DNA of 52,176 nucleotides from a bacterium (GTDB lineage Bacteria; Patescibacteriota; Microgenomatia; UBA1400; PJMF01): NCBI GenBank assembly GCA_027620445.1, contig JAQBYG010000005.1, positions 1-52,176 of the forward strand, given 5' to 3'. This document shows positions 43,764 through 51,545 of this stretch, in pieces. The notes below the pieces were generated by a model. The model saw nothing but the letters and a program-made list of their open reading frames with translations. It was not told the DNA's origin and searched no databases. Both the position numbers and the translations under genes were made by a program. Within the stretch, counting starts at the first letter, position 1; every line of letters starts with the position of its first letter.

Positions 43764-44474
43764 ATGTCAGGCATCTTACCAGAAGTAGTAATTCTCCACG
43801 GTTGGTCTCGGGATGAGTTTCCGAGCGTGAAGTGGCAACCGGTTGTTTTTCGACTGCAACAGGCGGGAGTCAAGGTATCAGCATTGCGGTTGCCGGGTTT
43901 TGAGCTGCCACTTGAGAAACCATGGGGGGTTGATGAGTACATCGCTTGGCTTGCCGAGCAGCTGTCCGAAAAGCAGGATTTTGTCTTAGTAGGTCACTCA
44001 TTTGGCGGCCATCTCGCAGCGACCTACGCCGCTCGTTTTCCTAAGAAAGTGAGCCGATTGGTTTTGATAGCATCTGCTGGTTTTCGCTCTCGCACTCTTT
44101 TTGCTCGATTAAAGCGAACTGGCTTTTATCATCTCGCAAAGTTGGGCAAGCAACTTTCAGACTCCAACACACTTCGGACGATGTTGCATCGATTGGCACG
44201 AGAGCGAGATTACCTGGAAGCAAATGCCGTGATGAGAGAAACAATGCGGCTCGTGATCGCGCACGAGATTGACGCTGATTTGCCGAACATTACTGTTCCT
44301 ACCACAATTATTTGGGGAGCAAATGACAAGGTTACGCCTCTGGAGTTTGCAGAGCGATTACAAGCTGGGATTCCAAGTGCGAAGCTTGAGGTGATAGCCG
44401 GCGCGCGTCATGGAGTGCCATTTACAGATTCTGAAGTCGTAGTAAAGAAGATCTTAGAGGTAGTGCATGTTTAG
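43764..44474 (+). CDS. Alpha/beta hydrolase
   Basis: A 236-residue soluble alpha/beta hydrolase. HGWSRDE near the N-terminus supplies the oxyanion hole, GHSFGG carries the nucleophile Ser79, the acid lies in WGANDKVTP and the base in ARHGVPF. The ATG at 43764 is preferred over an in-frame GTG at 43728, which would place the start before the -10 box. It overlaps the following Mur ligase gene by 8 nt, so the two should be translated together. Substrate unknown; context suggests cell-envelope metabolism. Confidence 0.85.
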   Translation: MSGILPEVVILHGWSRDEFPSVKWQPVVFRLQQAGVKVSALRLPGFELPLEKPWGVDEYIAWLAEQLSEKQDFVLVGHSFGGHLAATYAARFPKKVSRLVLIASAGFRSRTLFARLKRTGFYHLAKLGKQLSDSNTLRTMLHRLARERDYLEANAVMRETMRLVIAHEIDADLPNITVPTTIIWGANDKVTPLEFAERLQAGIPSAKLEVIAGARHGVPFTDSEVVVKKILEVVHV

Positions 44475-45873
44475 TGTTCTCTTTACGATCTACTTAGGCT
44501 GGATGATCGGTTTTCTTGCGGCCGTTGTGTGGTGGGTAGGATTACTGCAACAAAAGGAGTACCGACTCGACCGAGTGAAGGCACATTTTCACTCCCTGAC
44601 TGGACGTCAAATTCTACTACACATTTTGCCTTCGGTCGGATTACTGCATCCAAAGACTTTTAAGCGGCCTGTGAGAACTCTTCGCGTAAAGCTACTATTT
44701 GCAAGTGCTCTGCTCATTTTATTCTTGATTGCCTATCTGCTCCTGCCTTGGGTTGGTGCTGTGCCCTCACTGTTTATTGCTCGTTTAGTTTTGCTTCCTG
44801 TTTTGTTGTATGTATTTGCTCCGGTCGTCTTGTTGTCGCTCACCACCCTGATGAATGTAGCTGTTTGGGGAATCACGACATACTATTTGCACCGGGTGGA
44901 AAAGCTGATACTGGCAAGGAAGCCATTTGTGATTGGGATAACCGGTAGTTTTGGCAAAACAACGACCAAGCAACTGCTCGCTCATGTGTTGGCGCAGCGC
45001 GGGAGTGTTTGCACAACTCCAGGATCGGTCAACACTGCTTTGGGAGTATCGCGCAACCTACTAAACAACTTGGGGAGGGCAGAAACATTGGTGCTGGAGT
45101 ACGCAGCATACTGCCCGGGAGAGATTGCTCGCTTGGCAGCGGCCATACCTCCCGATATGGTGATTTTGACGGGACTCGGGAAGCAGCACATTGAGCTTTT
45201 TGGTTCGCAGCAGAACATTGCTTTGGCAAAAGCAGAGTTGCTTGAAGCACTACCGGAAGGATCGAGGGTGTTTTGCGCAAATGAGTCTGCGCTTGCAATC
45301 GTTTCGGCTGCAAAGAATCGAGCTACTTTACTGGTGGAAGAAACCTGGCTCAGCACCAAGCCAAAAGCGACGACCACAATTATCGGCGAGCAATTTACAA
45401 ATACCCTCAAGGTTGTTTCTGTCGTGGCTAAGCATCTTGGTGTATCTCAAAAACAAATTACGAGTAGTTTGGAATCTTTTGTGCCTACCGAAAAATGGAT
45501 TCGAAGGCGCACTTTGCGATCTGGCGCAGTGGTCATAGATGACTCTGGGACCAGTAACCCAGATGGCTTCTCTGCGGCTGTTAAAATACTTGCGCAAGAA
45601 AAAGCGCAGAGAAAAATTTTGCTGACCGCGGGAATCGTTGATCTGGGAAAAGAATCAATTAGCATCCATCGTATGCTTGCGACACAAGCTACAGATTGTG
45701 TAAGCGAAGTTTGGTACCTTGGTGAGGTAGGAAGGGAAGTATTTGCAACAGTTTTTGCCAAGAACTTGTTTGCCGGTGAAACCGAAATTTCACAGCGACT
45801 GCAGACGCTTGATGAAAAGACAGCAATCCTAATTGAGGGTCGCATTCCTCGCTGGTTGGAAGCAGCACTATGA
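44467..45873 (+). CDS. Membrane-anchored MurF-like Mur ligase
   Basis: A 468-residue Mur-ligase family protein. Residues 1-155 contain about four membrane helices where MurF normally has its UDP-MurNAc-peptide-binding domain. The ATP-binding central domain follows (P-loop GITGSFGKTTTK, 157-168; VILTGLGKQHIELFGS), then the C-terminal domain with VVIDDSGTSNPDGF (MurF-like DSYNANPDSM motif) and a VDLGKESISIHR segment. Such ligases join an amino acid or dipeptide to an acyl group using ATP. The membrane part suggests a lipid-linked substrate such as lipid II. It overlaps the hydrolase by 8 nt and the next gene by 4 nt (ATGA). Confidence 0.85.
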   Translation: MFSVLFTIYLGWMIGFLAAVVWWVGLLQQKEYRLDRVKAHFHSLTGRQILLHILPSVGLLHPKTFKRPVRTLRVKLLFASALLILFLIAYLLLPWVGAVPSLFIARLVLLPVLLYVFAPVVLLSLTTLMNVAVWGITTYYLHRVEKLILARKPFVIGITGSFGKTTTKQLLAHVLAQRGSVCTTPGSVNTALGVSRNLLNNLGRAETLVLEYAAYCPGEIARLAAAIPPDMVILTGLGKQHIELFGSQQNIALAKAELLEALPEGSRVFCANESALAIVSAAKNRATLLVEETWLSTKPKATTTIIGEQFTNTLKVVSVVAKHLGVSQKQITSSLESFVPTEKWIRRRTLRSGAVVIDDSGTSNPDGFSAAVKILAQEKAQRKILLTAGIVDLGKESISIHRMLATQATDCVSEVWYLGEVGREVFATVFAKNLFAGETEISQRLQTLDEKTAILIEGRIPRWLEAAL

Positions 45874-48104
45874 AAAAAAATCAGCCGGTGTTTGGTAGTC
45901 TTGGTTCAAATTACTCTCTCGGGTTTGCCCTGAGACTGCTGTGGTGGTACTTCCTGCCGCCTGCCCGTTCGCAGGTTCAAACGACTTTGGCTCAGCAACT
46001 CCTCGATCGTTTTCCAGAGTTTTCTGAGCCGTATTTTTTTGCGACAGGCAGAGATGCGATTCAGTTTGCACTGCAGCACTTACCGAGCGCAGCAGGTTCC
46101 AAAATTCTTACCCAAGCGTTTAGTTGCGCTGCGATAGAGGAGGCGATCCTGGGCGCAAAAATGAAACCGGTGTTTGTTGATCTTGGCGAACGGTCGACCA
46201 ACCTAGATGCAGCGACACTGCAAGTCGCTTATGAAAAAAATCCCACAGCCAGAATTGTATTGGTGCAGCATGTACTCGGTTGTCCCGCAGATATCGCCTC
46301 TATCCGAGCTTGGTGTGACGAACACAATCTTCTGTTGATTGAAGACTTGGCGCAATCGTTTGGTGGTCTCACTACTACCGGAGAATCCCTTGGCAGCTTC
46401 GGTCACGTCATTGTCACCTCATTTGGGCGAGATAAGATTCTCGACGCAGTTGCAGGAGGTTGCTGCTTGTTCCGTCGAGGAGTGCTGCAGACTGAACCAG
46501 AGCGACCAGAACTGCAAGAGCGAAGTACTTTTCAGCACGCCATCTATCCGCTTTTGACTGTGTTGATTCGAAACACCTTTTCCTCGGGGTTCGGCAAAGT
46601 ACTGCAGCGCTTTGCACAGAATGCCGGCATTATTCGCACCCCTGTGCTTCGAACAACCCCGGTTTTGGGAAAGCTTTCGGTCGGTCAGGCTGCAGCTGTT
46701 CTGGAGCACCTGAAGCATTTGCCGCAACAACTTGAACACCGCTCAACAATCACAGCCATCTATGCGCGCTTGCTCAAAGAGCACTTGCTTTTCCCAGCTG
46801 CTCGAATGAGTGGGTGGTCAGCCTTGCGCGTCCCACTGGCAGTTTCGGATCCGGATGGATTGGCGACAAAACTAAAGCAACATCATTTTTACCTGACCGA
46901 TCGTTGGTATCGAGCGGCTGTTGATAGTGGTTCCATAGCTTGGAACTCTACCTATCATCCAGGTTTATGTCCGCGCGCAGAGACAGCTGCTCGTTCAGTT
47001 TTTACCCTACCAACCCATATGCGGGTAAGTGCTGCAAGCGCCGTTAGATTGGCAGTGTTACTTCGGCAAGTACTTGCACAGCAAGCAGCTTTTTCTGTAC
47101 AGGAAATTACTGATAAAACTACTTGGGAGGCTTGGATAGCTGATCGACCCGAAGCTAACTTTTTACAATCATGGAACTGGGGCGTTTTTCAGCAGCAGCT
47201 CGGGAATAAGATCATTCGGCTGGGATTGTATAACGACGGACAGTTGATCGGTGTTGCGCAAGGTGTTTTTGAGCGAGCCCGTCGCGGCTCGTACTGTAGT
47301 TTTCCTGGTGGTCCGCTGCTTGATTGGGATGATGTACAGGCAGTTGCGGCGCTATTTTCAGAGTTGCAAAAAATTGTTCGAGCGGCTGGCTGTTCTTTTA
47401 TTCGTTTTCGTCCTCAGTTGCTCGATGATGTTGTGGCGAGAGCTGTCGTCAAACAACTCGGCACACTGCATGCAGCGATGCACGTGACAGCTGATCGAAC
47501 AGTCGATATTGATATAACTCAGAGCGATGAGCAGCTACTGGCAAACATGAGAAAAAACACTCGCTCAGCAATTCGAAAGGCAGAAAAAGAGGGAATTACA
47601 ACAACAGTCTCTGACAATCCTGAAGACATCAAAGATTTTTATGAGCAGCAGCGGCTGGTAGCTCAACGCCACAAATTTGTACCATTCAGCTACCTCTTCT
47701 TGTTTGAGCAGTTTCAGACATTTGCAAAAGAACAGCAAGCCTTACTGATATCAGCTTACCGAGGGAGTGATCTACTCGCCACGGCTTTTGTCTTGATGTA
47801 TCACAAGCAGGCTGTGTATCACTATGGCATTTCTACCGCAGAGAACGCTACGCTGCCGGGTGCATATGCAGTGCAGTGGCGGGTAATGATCGAGGCTAAG
47901 CGAGCTGGTTGTGAGAGTTACAATTTATGGGGAGTTGCTCCTCCAGGGATGGAGTCACACCGATTTGCTGGAGTCTCAGTTTTCAAGCGTGGCTTTGGTG
48001 GTAGGGAAGTCCAGTATCTCGAAGCCCAAGATATTCCACTCAAACCAACTTACTGGCTCACAAGGACTTTTGAACTACTGCGCAAGAGGTACCGACACCT
48101 CTGA
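45870..48104 (+). CDS. DegT-family aminotransferase fused to FemAB transferase
   Basis: A 744-residue two-domain protein. Residues about 20-390 form a DegT/DnrJ/EryC1-type PLP aminotransferase-fold domain; the likely PLP lysine is Lys189 in SFGRDKILDAVAGG, and EDLAQSFGG holds the Asp that pairs with the cofactor ring. Residues about 400-744 form a FemAB/GNAT-type domain (LQSWNWGVFQQQLG; NMRKNTRSAIRKAEKEG; the closing FKRGFGG segment), a family that adds amino acids from aminoacyl-tRNA to the peptidoglycan stem peptide. It is coupled to the Mur-like ligase by an ATGA overlap. Its stop codon abuts the convergent solute-binding-protein gene. Confidence 0.88.
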   Translation: MKKNQPVFGSLGSNYSLGFALRLLWWYFLPPARSQVQTTLAQQLLDRFPEFSEPYFFATGRDAIQFALQHLPSAAGSKILTQAFSCAAIEEAILGAKMKPVFVDLGERSTNLDAATLQVAYEKNPTARIVLVQHVLGCPADIASIRAWCDEHNLLLIEDLAQSFGGLTTTGESLGSFGHVIVTSFGRDKILDAVAGGCCLFRRGVLQTEPERPELQERSTFQHAIYPLLTVLIRNTFSSGFGKVLQRFAQNAGIIRTPVLRTTPVLGKLSVGQAAAVLEHLKHLPQQLEHRSTITAIYARLLKEHLLFPAARMSGWSALRVPLAVSDPDGLATKLKQHHFYLTDRWYRAAVDSGSIAWNSTYHPGLCPRAETAARSVFTLPTHMRVSAASAVRLAVLLRQVLAQQAAFSVQEITDKTTWEAWIADRPEANFLQSWNWGVFQQQLGNKIIRLGLYNDGQLIGVAQGVFERARRGSYCSFPGGPLLDWDDVQAVAALFSELQKIVRAAGCSFIRFRPQLLDDVVARAVVKQLGTLHAAMHVTADRTVDIDITQSDEQLLANMRKNTRSAIRKAEKEGITTTVSDNPEDIKDFYEQQRLVAQRHKFVPFSYLFLFEQFQTFAKEQQALLISAYRGSDLLATAFVLMYHKQAVYHYGISTAENATLPGAYAVQWRVMIEAKRAGCESYNLWGVAPPGMESHRFAGVSVFKRGFGGREVQYLEAQDIPLKPTYWLTRTFELLRKRYRHL

Positions 48105-49508
48105 TTATTTTCGACTGACGTCATACGTAAGCAAGTGTTCAAGAAAAATTGCTGGCGGATCTTCTAGGATAAATTGTTGAAACTCTTGGTAAATTTGCTT
48201 GCGCTCTGCTTGTTCAAAGGTTTGTCTTCCTTTTTCGAGCAGGTTGTCAATACGGGTGTTTTTGTAGTGAGTGAAGTTAGTAGTTTGGTCGGAGTGCCAA
48301 AGGTGGTATTGGTCAGGATCAGCAGGAGATTCTTGTCCGATAAGGAGCAACTGAAAATCATTCGTGTCAGGAAAGTTAGAAATTTTCAGTGTCACTTTGA
48401 CGCGCATGTTGGGACATACATCTTTGTTTTCAATTGCTTTTGCAGTGAGACACTGTTCTTCGGCGTAGGTGCCAAACTCTTCCCACTCTTTTTTGACGCT
48501 CTCAGCTCGCTGTGAAAAAGTAGGTGTAGTCGTAAGGGTGAAGAGAAGCGGGAGTTGTGGTGGGTCATCAAACAATCGCTCGAGACCACGCTCCCAGTCT
48601 TTTTCATACGTTTTACCGCCAGGTAAATATGCCCAAGAATTTTTACTGATCGGACCAATTGCTCTGGTTTCATCGGTTGGCTTAGACGTGATGTACGAAA
48701 GCGCCTGGCGAGTATTCTTTGACATGAGTGGGTCTTGTAGGTTGAAAAAGATCGCCACATATCGATCGTCATCAAATCGTTTCGTTACAGTCGTTGTTGG
48801 CCAATCGTACATTTCGTGCTGCTTTACCAGATCGAGCAGCAGGTCGATCTTGCCCTGTTTAAATGCTATCTGCGCATCGTCTTCAGTTTGGTAAAAACGA
48901 TAAATATAGCGCTCTTGTTCACTGTCCACTACAAGCTCTTTCAGTTGGTTATTTCGAGTGCTGTAGTCACTAATGTAGTGATCCCCAATCCCTACAGGGA
49001 GTGGCCTGCTACGGGAAAAAGGTACTTTCTGTTCTGACATTTTCAACAATGGCTTTGCCACCAGACTAGGAAAAGGTGAAAACTCTGCAGGCAACTGAAA
49101 AATAAGATCATGGGCGGTGGTGGCGACAGTTGTATCCTTGAGACTAAACTGCATTTCTTCTGGCAGGACCTTGTTGCCGTCACTCCACACGAGGTTTTCT
49201 TTCAGTACAAAGCGATACGTCTTACCGCCTTGTTCTACGGCCCAGCGTTGTGCCAAAACAGGGACGACATCGCCATCTTCTGTCACCGCAGTCAAGCCCA
49301 CGCTGAGTTGATCTGTGATAATTTCTGGTAGCGAGAAAATGCTGTACTGTCCGATGATGCCAATATAAAAGCGTTCTCGTTTTTCTAGGCGAGTTGCGAT
49401 GATTGGAACAACAAATGAAAAGAATCCAATGGCGACTGCGAGCGAAGCAATCACCATCAATCCATGCTTACGAATGTAAGCAGTAAAATACCAATATGCT
49501 TTGCGCAT
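48105..49508 (-). CDS. Membrane-anchored family-5 solute-binding protein
   Basis: A 467-residue extracellular solute-binding protein of the oligopeptide/nickel type (SBP family 5). A basic N-terminus and one membrane helix (about 17-38) replace the usual lipoprotein signal. Recognisable are the GLTAVTEDGDVVPVLAQRW start of the domain, the TYRFVLKENLVWSDG segment and the NLQDPLMSKNTRQALSY block. No permease or ATPase gene for such a transporter lies nearby; it follows secG by 6 nt. It may serve as a receptor or scavenger, or use transporter parts coded elsewhere. Confidence 0.85.
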   Translation of the reverse strand: MRKAYWYFTAYIRKHGLMVIASLAVAIGFFSFVVPIIATRLEKRERFYIGIIGQYSIFSLPEIITDQLSVGLTAVTEDGDVVPVLAQRWAVEQGGKTYRFVLKENLVWSDGNKVLPEEMQFSLKDTTVATTAHDLIFQLPAEFSPFPSLVAKPLLKMSEQKVPFSRSRPLPVGIGDHYISDYSTRNNQLKELVVDSEQERYIYRFYQTEDDAQIAFKQGKIDLLLDLVKQHEMYDWPTTTVTKRFDDDRYVAIFFNLQDPLMSKNTRQALSYITSKPTDETRAIGPISKNSWAYLPGGKTYEKDWERGLERLFDDPPQLPLLFTLTTTPTFSQRAESVKKEWEEFGTYAEEQCLTAKAIENKDVCPNMRVKVTLKISNFPDTNDFQLLLIGQESPADPDQYHLWHSDQTTNFTHYKNTRIDNLLEKGRQTFEQAERKQIYQEFQQFILEDPPAIFLEHLLTYDVSRK

Positions 49509-49514
49509 AATATT

Positions 49515-49733
49515 TTAGCGAGTGGAGACAACTCCGAGAGCTGCCACGATAAACAAAACCACTCCCGCAATTGTGAGATAAAAGAGAACTTTTTCCAAGC
49601 CCCTACGCGTGTGGTATGTTTCGCCTCCACCGCCCCAAGTAGCTCCTAAACCCGAGCCCTGCGACTGCAACAGAATCGCTGCAATCAGAAAAACCGAGAC
49701 AACAATTTGTAGTGCGAGCCAAAATTCATTCAT
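49515..49733 (-). CDS. secG: Preprotein translocase subunit SecG
   Basis: A 72-residue SecG with two membrane helices (about 5-24 and 49-69) flanking the typical loop LLQSQGSGLGATWGGGGETY. SecG helps SecA-driven translocation through SecYE. Ribosome site AGGAG and a TATACT box precede the ATG on the minus strand (49753-49748). It lies between rny and the solute-binding-protein gene. Confidence 0.93.
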   Translation of the reverse strand: MNEFWLALQIVVSVFLIAAILLQSQGSGLGATWGGGGETYHTRRGLEKVLFYLTIAGVVLFIVAALGVVSTR

Positions 49734-49761
49734 CTTGTTCTCCTAGTATAGCGCACAATCT

Positions 49762-51336
49762 TTAGGTAGCGATAGCTTGCGCTCTCACTTCACGAATGAC
49801 CGAGACCGTGACAGTACCTGGGTAGGTCATGCTCGTCTTGATCTCGTCGCGGATCTTTGAGCTCAGCACGGTGACGTCATCGTCTTTGGATTGTTCTGGC
49901 ATCAGGATTACGCGAACCTCTCGGCCTGCTTGAATGGCAAATGCTTGTTTTACCTGAGGATACTTTGTTGCTATCTCTTCAAGTTGTTGTAAGCGCTTGA
50001 CATATGCGTCGTAGTTTTCGTAGCGAGCACCAGGTCGAGCGCCAGAAATTGCGTCGGCGATATAGACGAGTACTTGCTCTGGTCCAGAAAATGGCTCATC
50101 TTCGTGGTGTTGTGCAATACAATCAATGACTGCCTGCGGTAACTTAAATTGCTGGGCAATTTTGACGCCGAGCTCGACATGACTCCCCTCAGCTTCTTCA
50201 GAGACTTTACCGATGTCGTGCAGTAGACAGCCAAGTTTGACAGTGTTCACATCAAGTCCCAGCTCGCTGGCAAGCTTGATACCAATCTTTGTCTCTTCAA
50301 GCGTATGCGCGATCATATTTTGTCCGTAAGAAAATCGGAACTTAAATTTACCGATCATGCGCATGAGATCGACTGGGAAGTTGTAGACACCAAGATCGTG
50401 ACAAAGTTTTTTGCCTGCTTCAAACGTGACTTTGTCGATCTCTTGTCGGACTTTTGTGACCACCTCTTCTATGCGGGTGGGTTGGATTCGACCATCTTTG
50501 ATTAATCGTTCCAGCGAAATACGAGCAATCTCTCGACGGACGGGATCAAAGCACGAGAGACGAACTTCGGTTGGAGAAGTGTCGAGGTCGACATCGACGC
50601 CAGTTTCGTGCTCAAAGGCATTGATGTTGCGACCAGATTTTCCAATGATTTTTCCCTTAACTTCTTCAGATGGAAGTTGCACAACAGAGATGGTGTACTC
50701 TGGAACATAGTCGGTTGCACCATGCTTCATGGCGTCGATCAAAATTTCCTGAACTTTTTCGCCAGCTTCTTCCTTTGCCTCTTCCTCTTTTTGACGAACG
50801 AAACGAGCCTTTTCTTTGCTCAGTTGCTCATCGAGATCAGCAAAAAGTGATTTGCGAGCTTCTTCTCTTGTTAACTCTGCGACTGACTCGAGTTTCTTGG
50901 TAAGTTTGTCGCGCTCAAGCTTGAGATCTTCGGCTGCTTTTTCTAATTCCTTGCGACTTTTGTCCAAATCTTGCTCGCGCTTATCCATGCTCGACAGGCG
51001 TTCATCAATTCGATCGAGTTTCTGGTTGAGCAGTCGCTGTTGTTCCTCAAGATTGCGGGCGTTTTCTTGTGTTTCTCGTTCTGCTTTGCTACGGATAGCA
51101 AGTGCCTCTGCCTTGGCTTCAACAATAATTTCTCGCGCTTTCTCTTGTGTATCGCGATCAATCTGAACTGGCTGTGGTTGTTTCTGCTGTGGCTGTGCTA
51201 TGGGGATGACTGGGGGAGGGGTGACCGATTTCCTTTCTTGTTTCTGGGCACCCTGTTTACCCGGTTGAGCGGGAAATTTCTGCTTCTGCTTTGTTTGTGG
51301 CCCAAAGAGGGACGAGAGATTACTAAATAATGACAT
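49762..51336 (-). CDS. rny: Ribonuclease Y, without membrane anchor
   Basis: A 524-residue RNase Y, an endonuclease starting mRNA decay in many bacteria. A long coiled coil (about 60-205) leads to the KH domain (GKIIGKSGRNI, about 228-238) and the HD phosphohydrolase domain with LLHDIGK. The N-terminus differs from the family: instead of a membrane helix it has SLFSNLSSLFGP and then a Pro/Gln/Lys-rich stretch, so the enzyme may be soluble or only loosely attached. Ribosome site AAGGAG precedes the ATG. A strong promoter and a leader of about 174 nt lie upstream. Confidence 0.95.
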   Translation of the reverse strand: MSLFSNLSSLFGPQTKQKQKFPAQPGKQGAQKQERKSVTPPPVIPIAQPQQKQPQPVQIDRDTQEKAREIIVEAKAEALAIRSKAERETQENARNLEEQQRLLNQKLDRIDERLSSMDKREQDLDKSRKELEKAAEDLKLERDKLTKKLESVAELTREEARKSLFADLDEQLSKEKARFVRQKEEEAKEEAGEKVQEILIDAMKHGATDYVPEYTISVVQLPSEEVKGKIIGKSGRNINAFEHETGVDVDLDTSPTEVRLSCFDPVRREIARISLERLIKDGRIQPTRIEEVVTKVRQEIDKVTFEAGKKLCHDLGVYNFPVDLMRMIGKFKFRFSYGQNMIAHTLEETKIGIKLASELGLDVNTVKLGCLLHDIGKVSEEAEGSHVELGVKIAQQFKLPQAVIDCIAQHHEDEPFSGPEQVLVYIADAISGARPGARYENYDAYVKRLQQLEEIATKYPQVKQAFAIQAGREVRVILMPEQSKDDDVTVLSSKIRDEIKTSMTYPGTVTVSVIREVRAQAIAT

Positions 51337-51510
51337 AAGACTCCTTGTCTGTGTTTCTATAACAAACCCTATGAGGAAAAAATAAAAGAGTAGGAATCAA
51401 TGCGCAACAAAACTCTACGTTATATCGTATGCGCGGGTTGAGTAAGAACAAAATATTGATTCATAAGGACAATTTTACTTTTATTTTCTCTACGTTCTCG
51501 TAGGATTTCT
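51337..51510 (-). promoter_or_regulatory. Long 5' leader of rny
   Basis: From the predicted start near 51510 to the rny ATG. It contains an 8-bp inverted repeat, ATTGATTC/GAATCAAT (51455-51462 and 51394-51401), enclosing smaller pairings such as TACG/CGTA around 51417-51430. An upstream small hairpin CTACG/CGTAG lies at 51490-51503. No open frame of note. A control region sensed by RNase Y itself is conceivable. Confidence 0.45.
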
Positions 51511-51516
51511 CCTGCA

Positions 51517-51545
51517 ATTGTACTGCCAATGTGACTCAGAGTCAA
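51517..51545 (-). promoter_or_regulatory. Promoter of rny
   Basis: On the minus strand: TTGACT (51545-51540), 17-bp spacer, TACAAT (51522-51517). Five of six matches in both hexamers. The -35 overlaps the recA stop codon. Confidence 0.7.

Noticed and set aside
51490-51503. CTACG/CGTAG hairpin as recA terminator
   Set aside because: On the recA strand it is followed by A-rich sequence, not T residues, and it lies after the predicted rny start site.
51533-51543. GACTCAGAGTC palindrome as a LexA-type site
   Set aside because: It does not match known SOS boxes and lies at the recA stop codon, partly inside the rny promoter.
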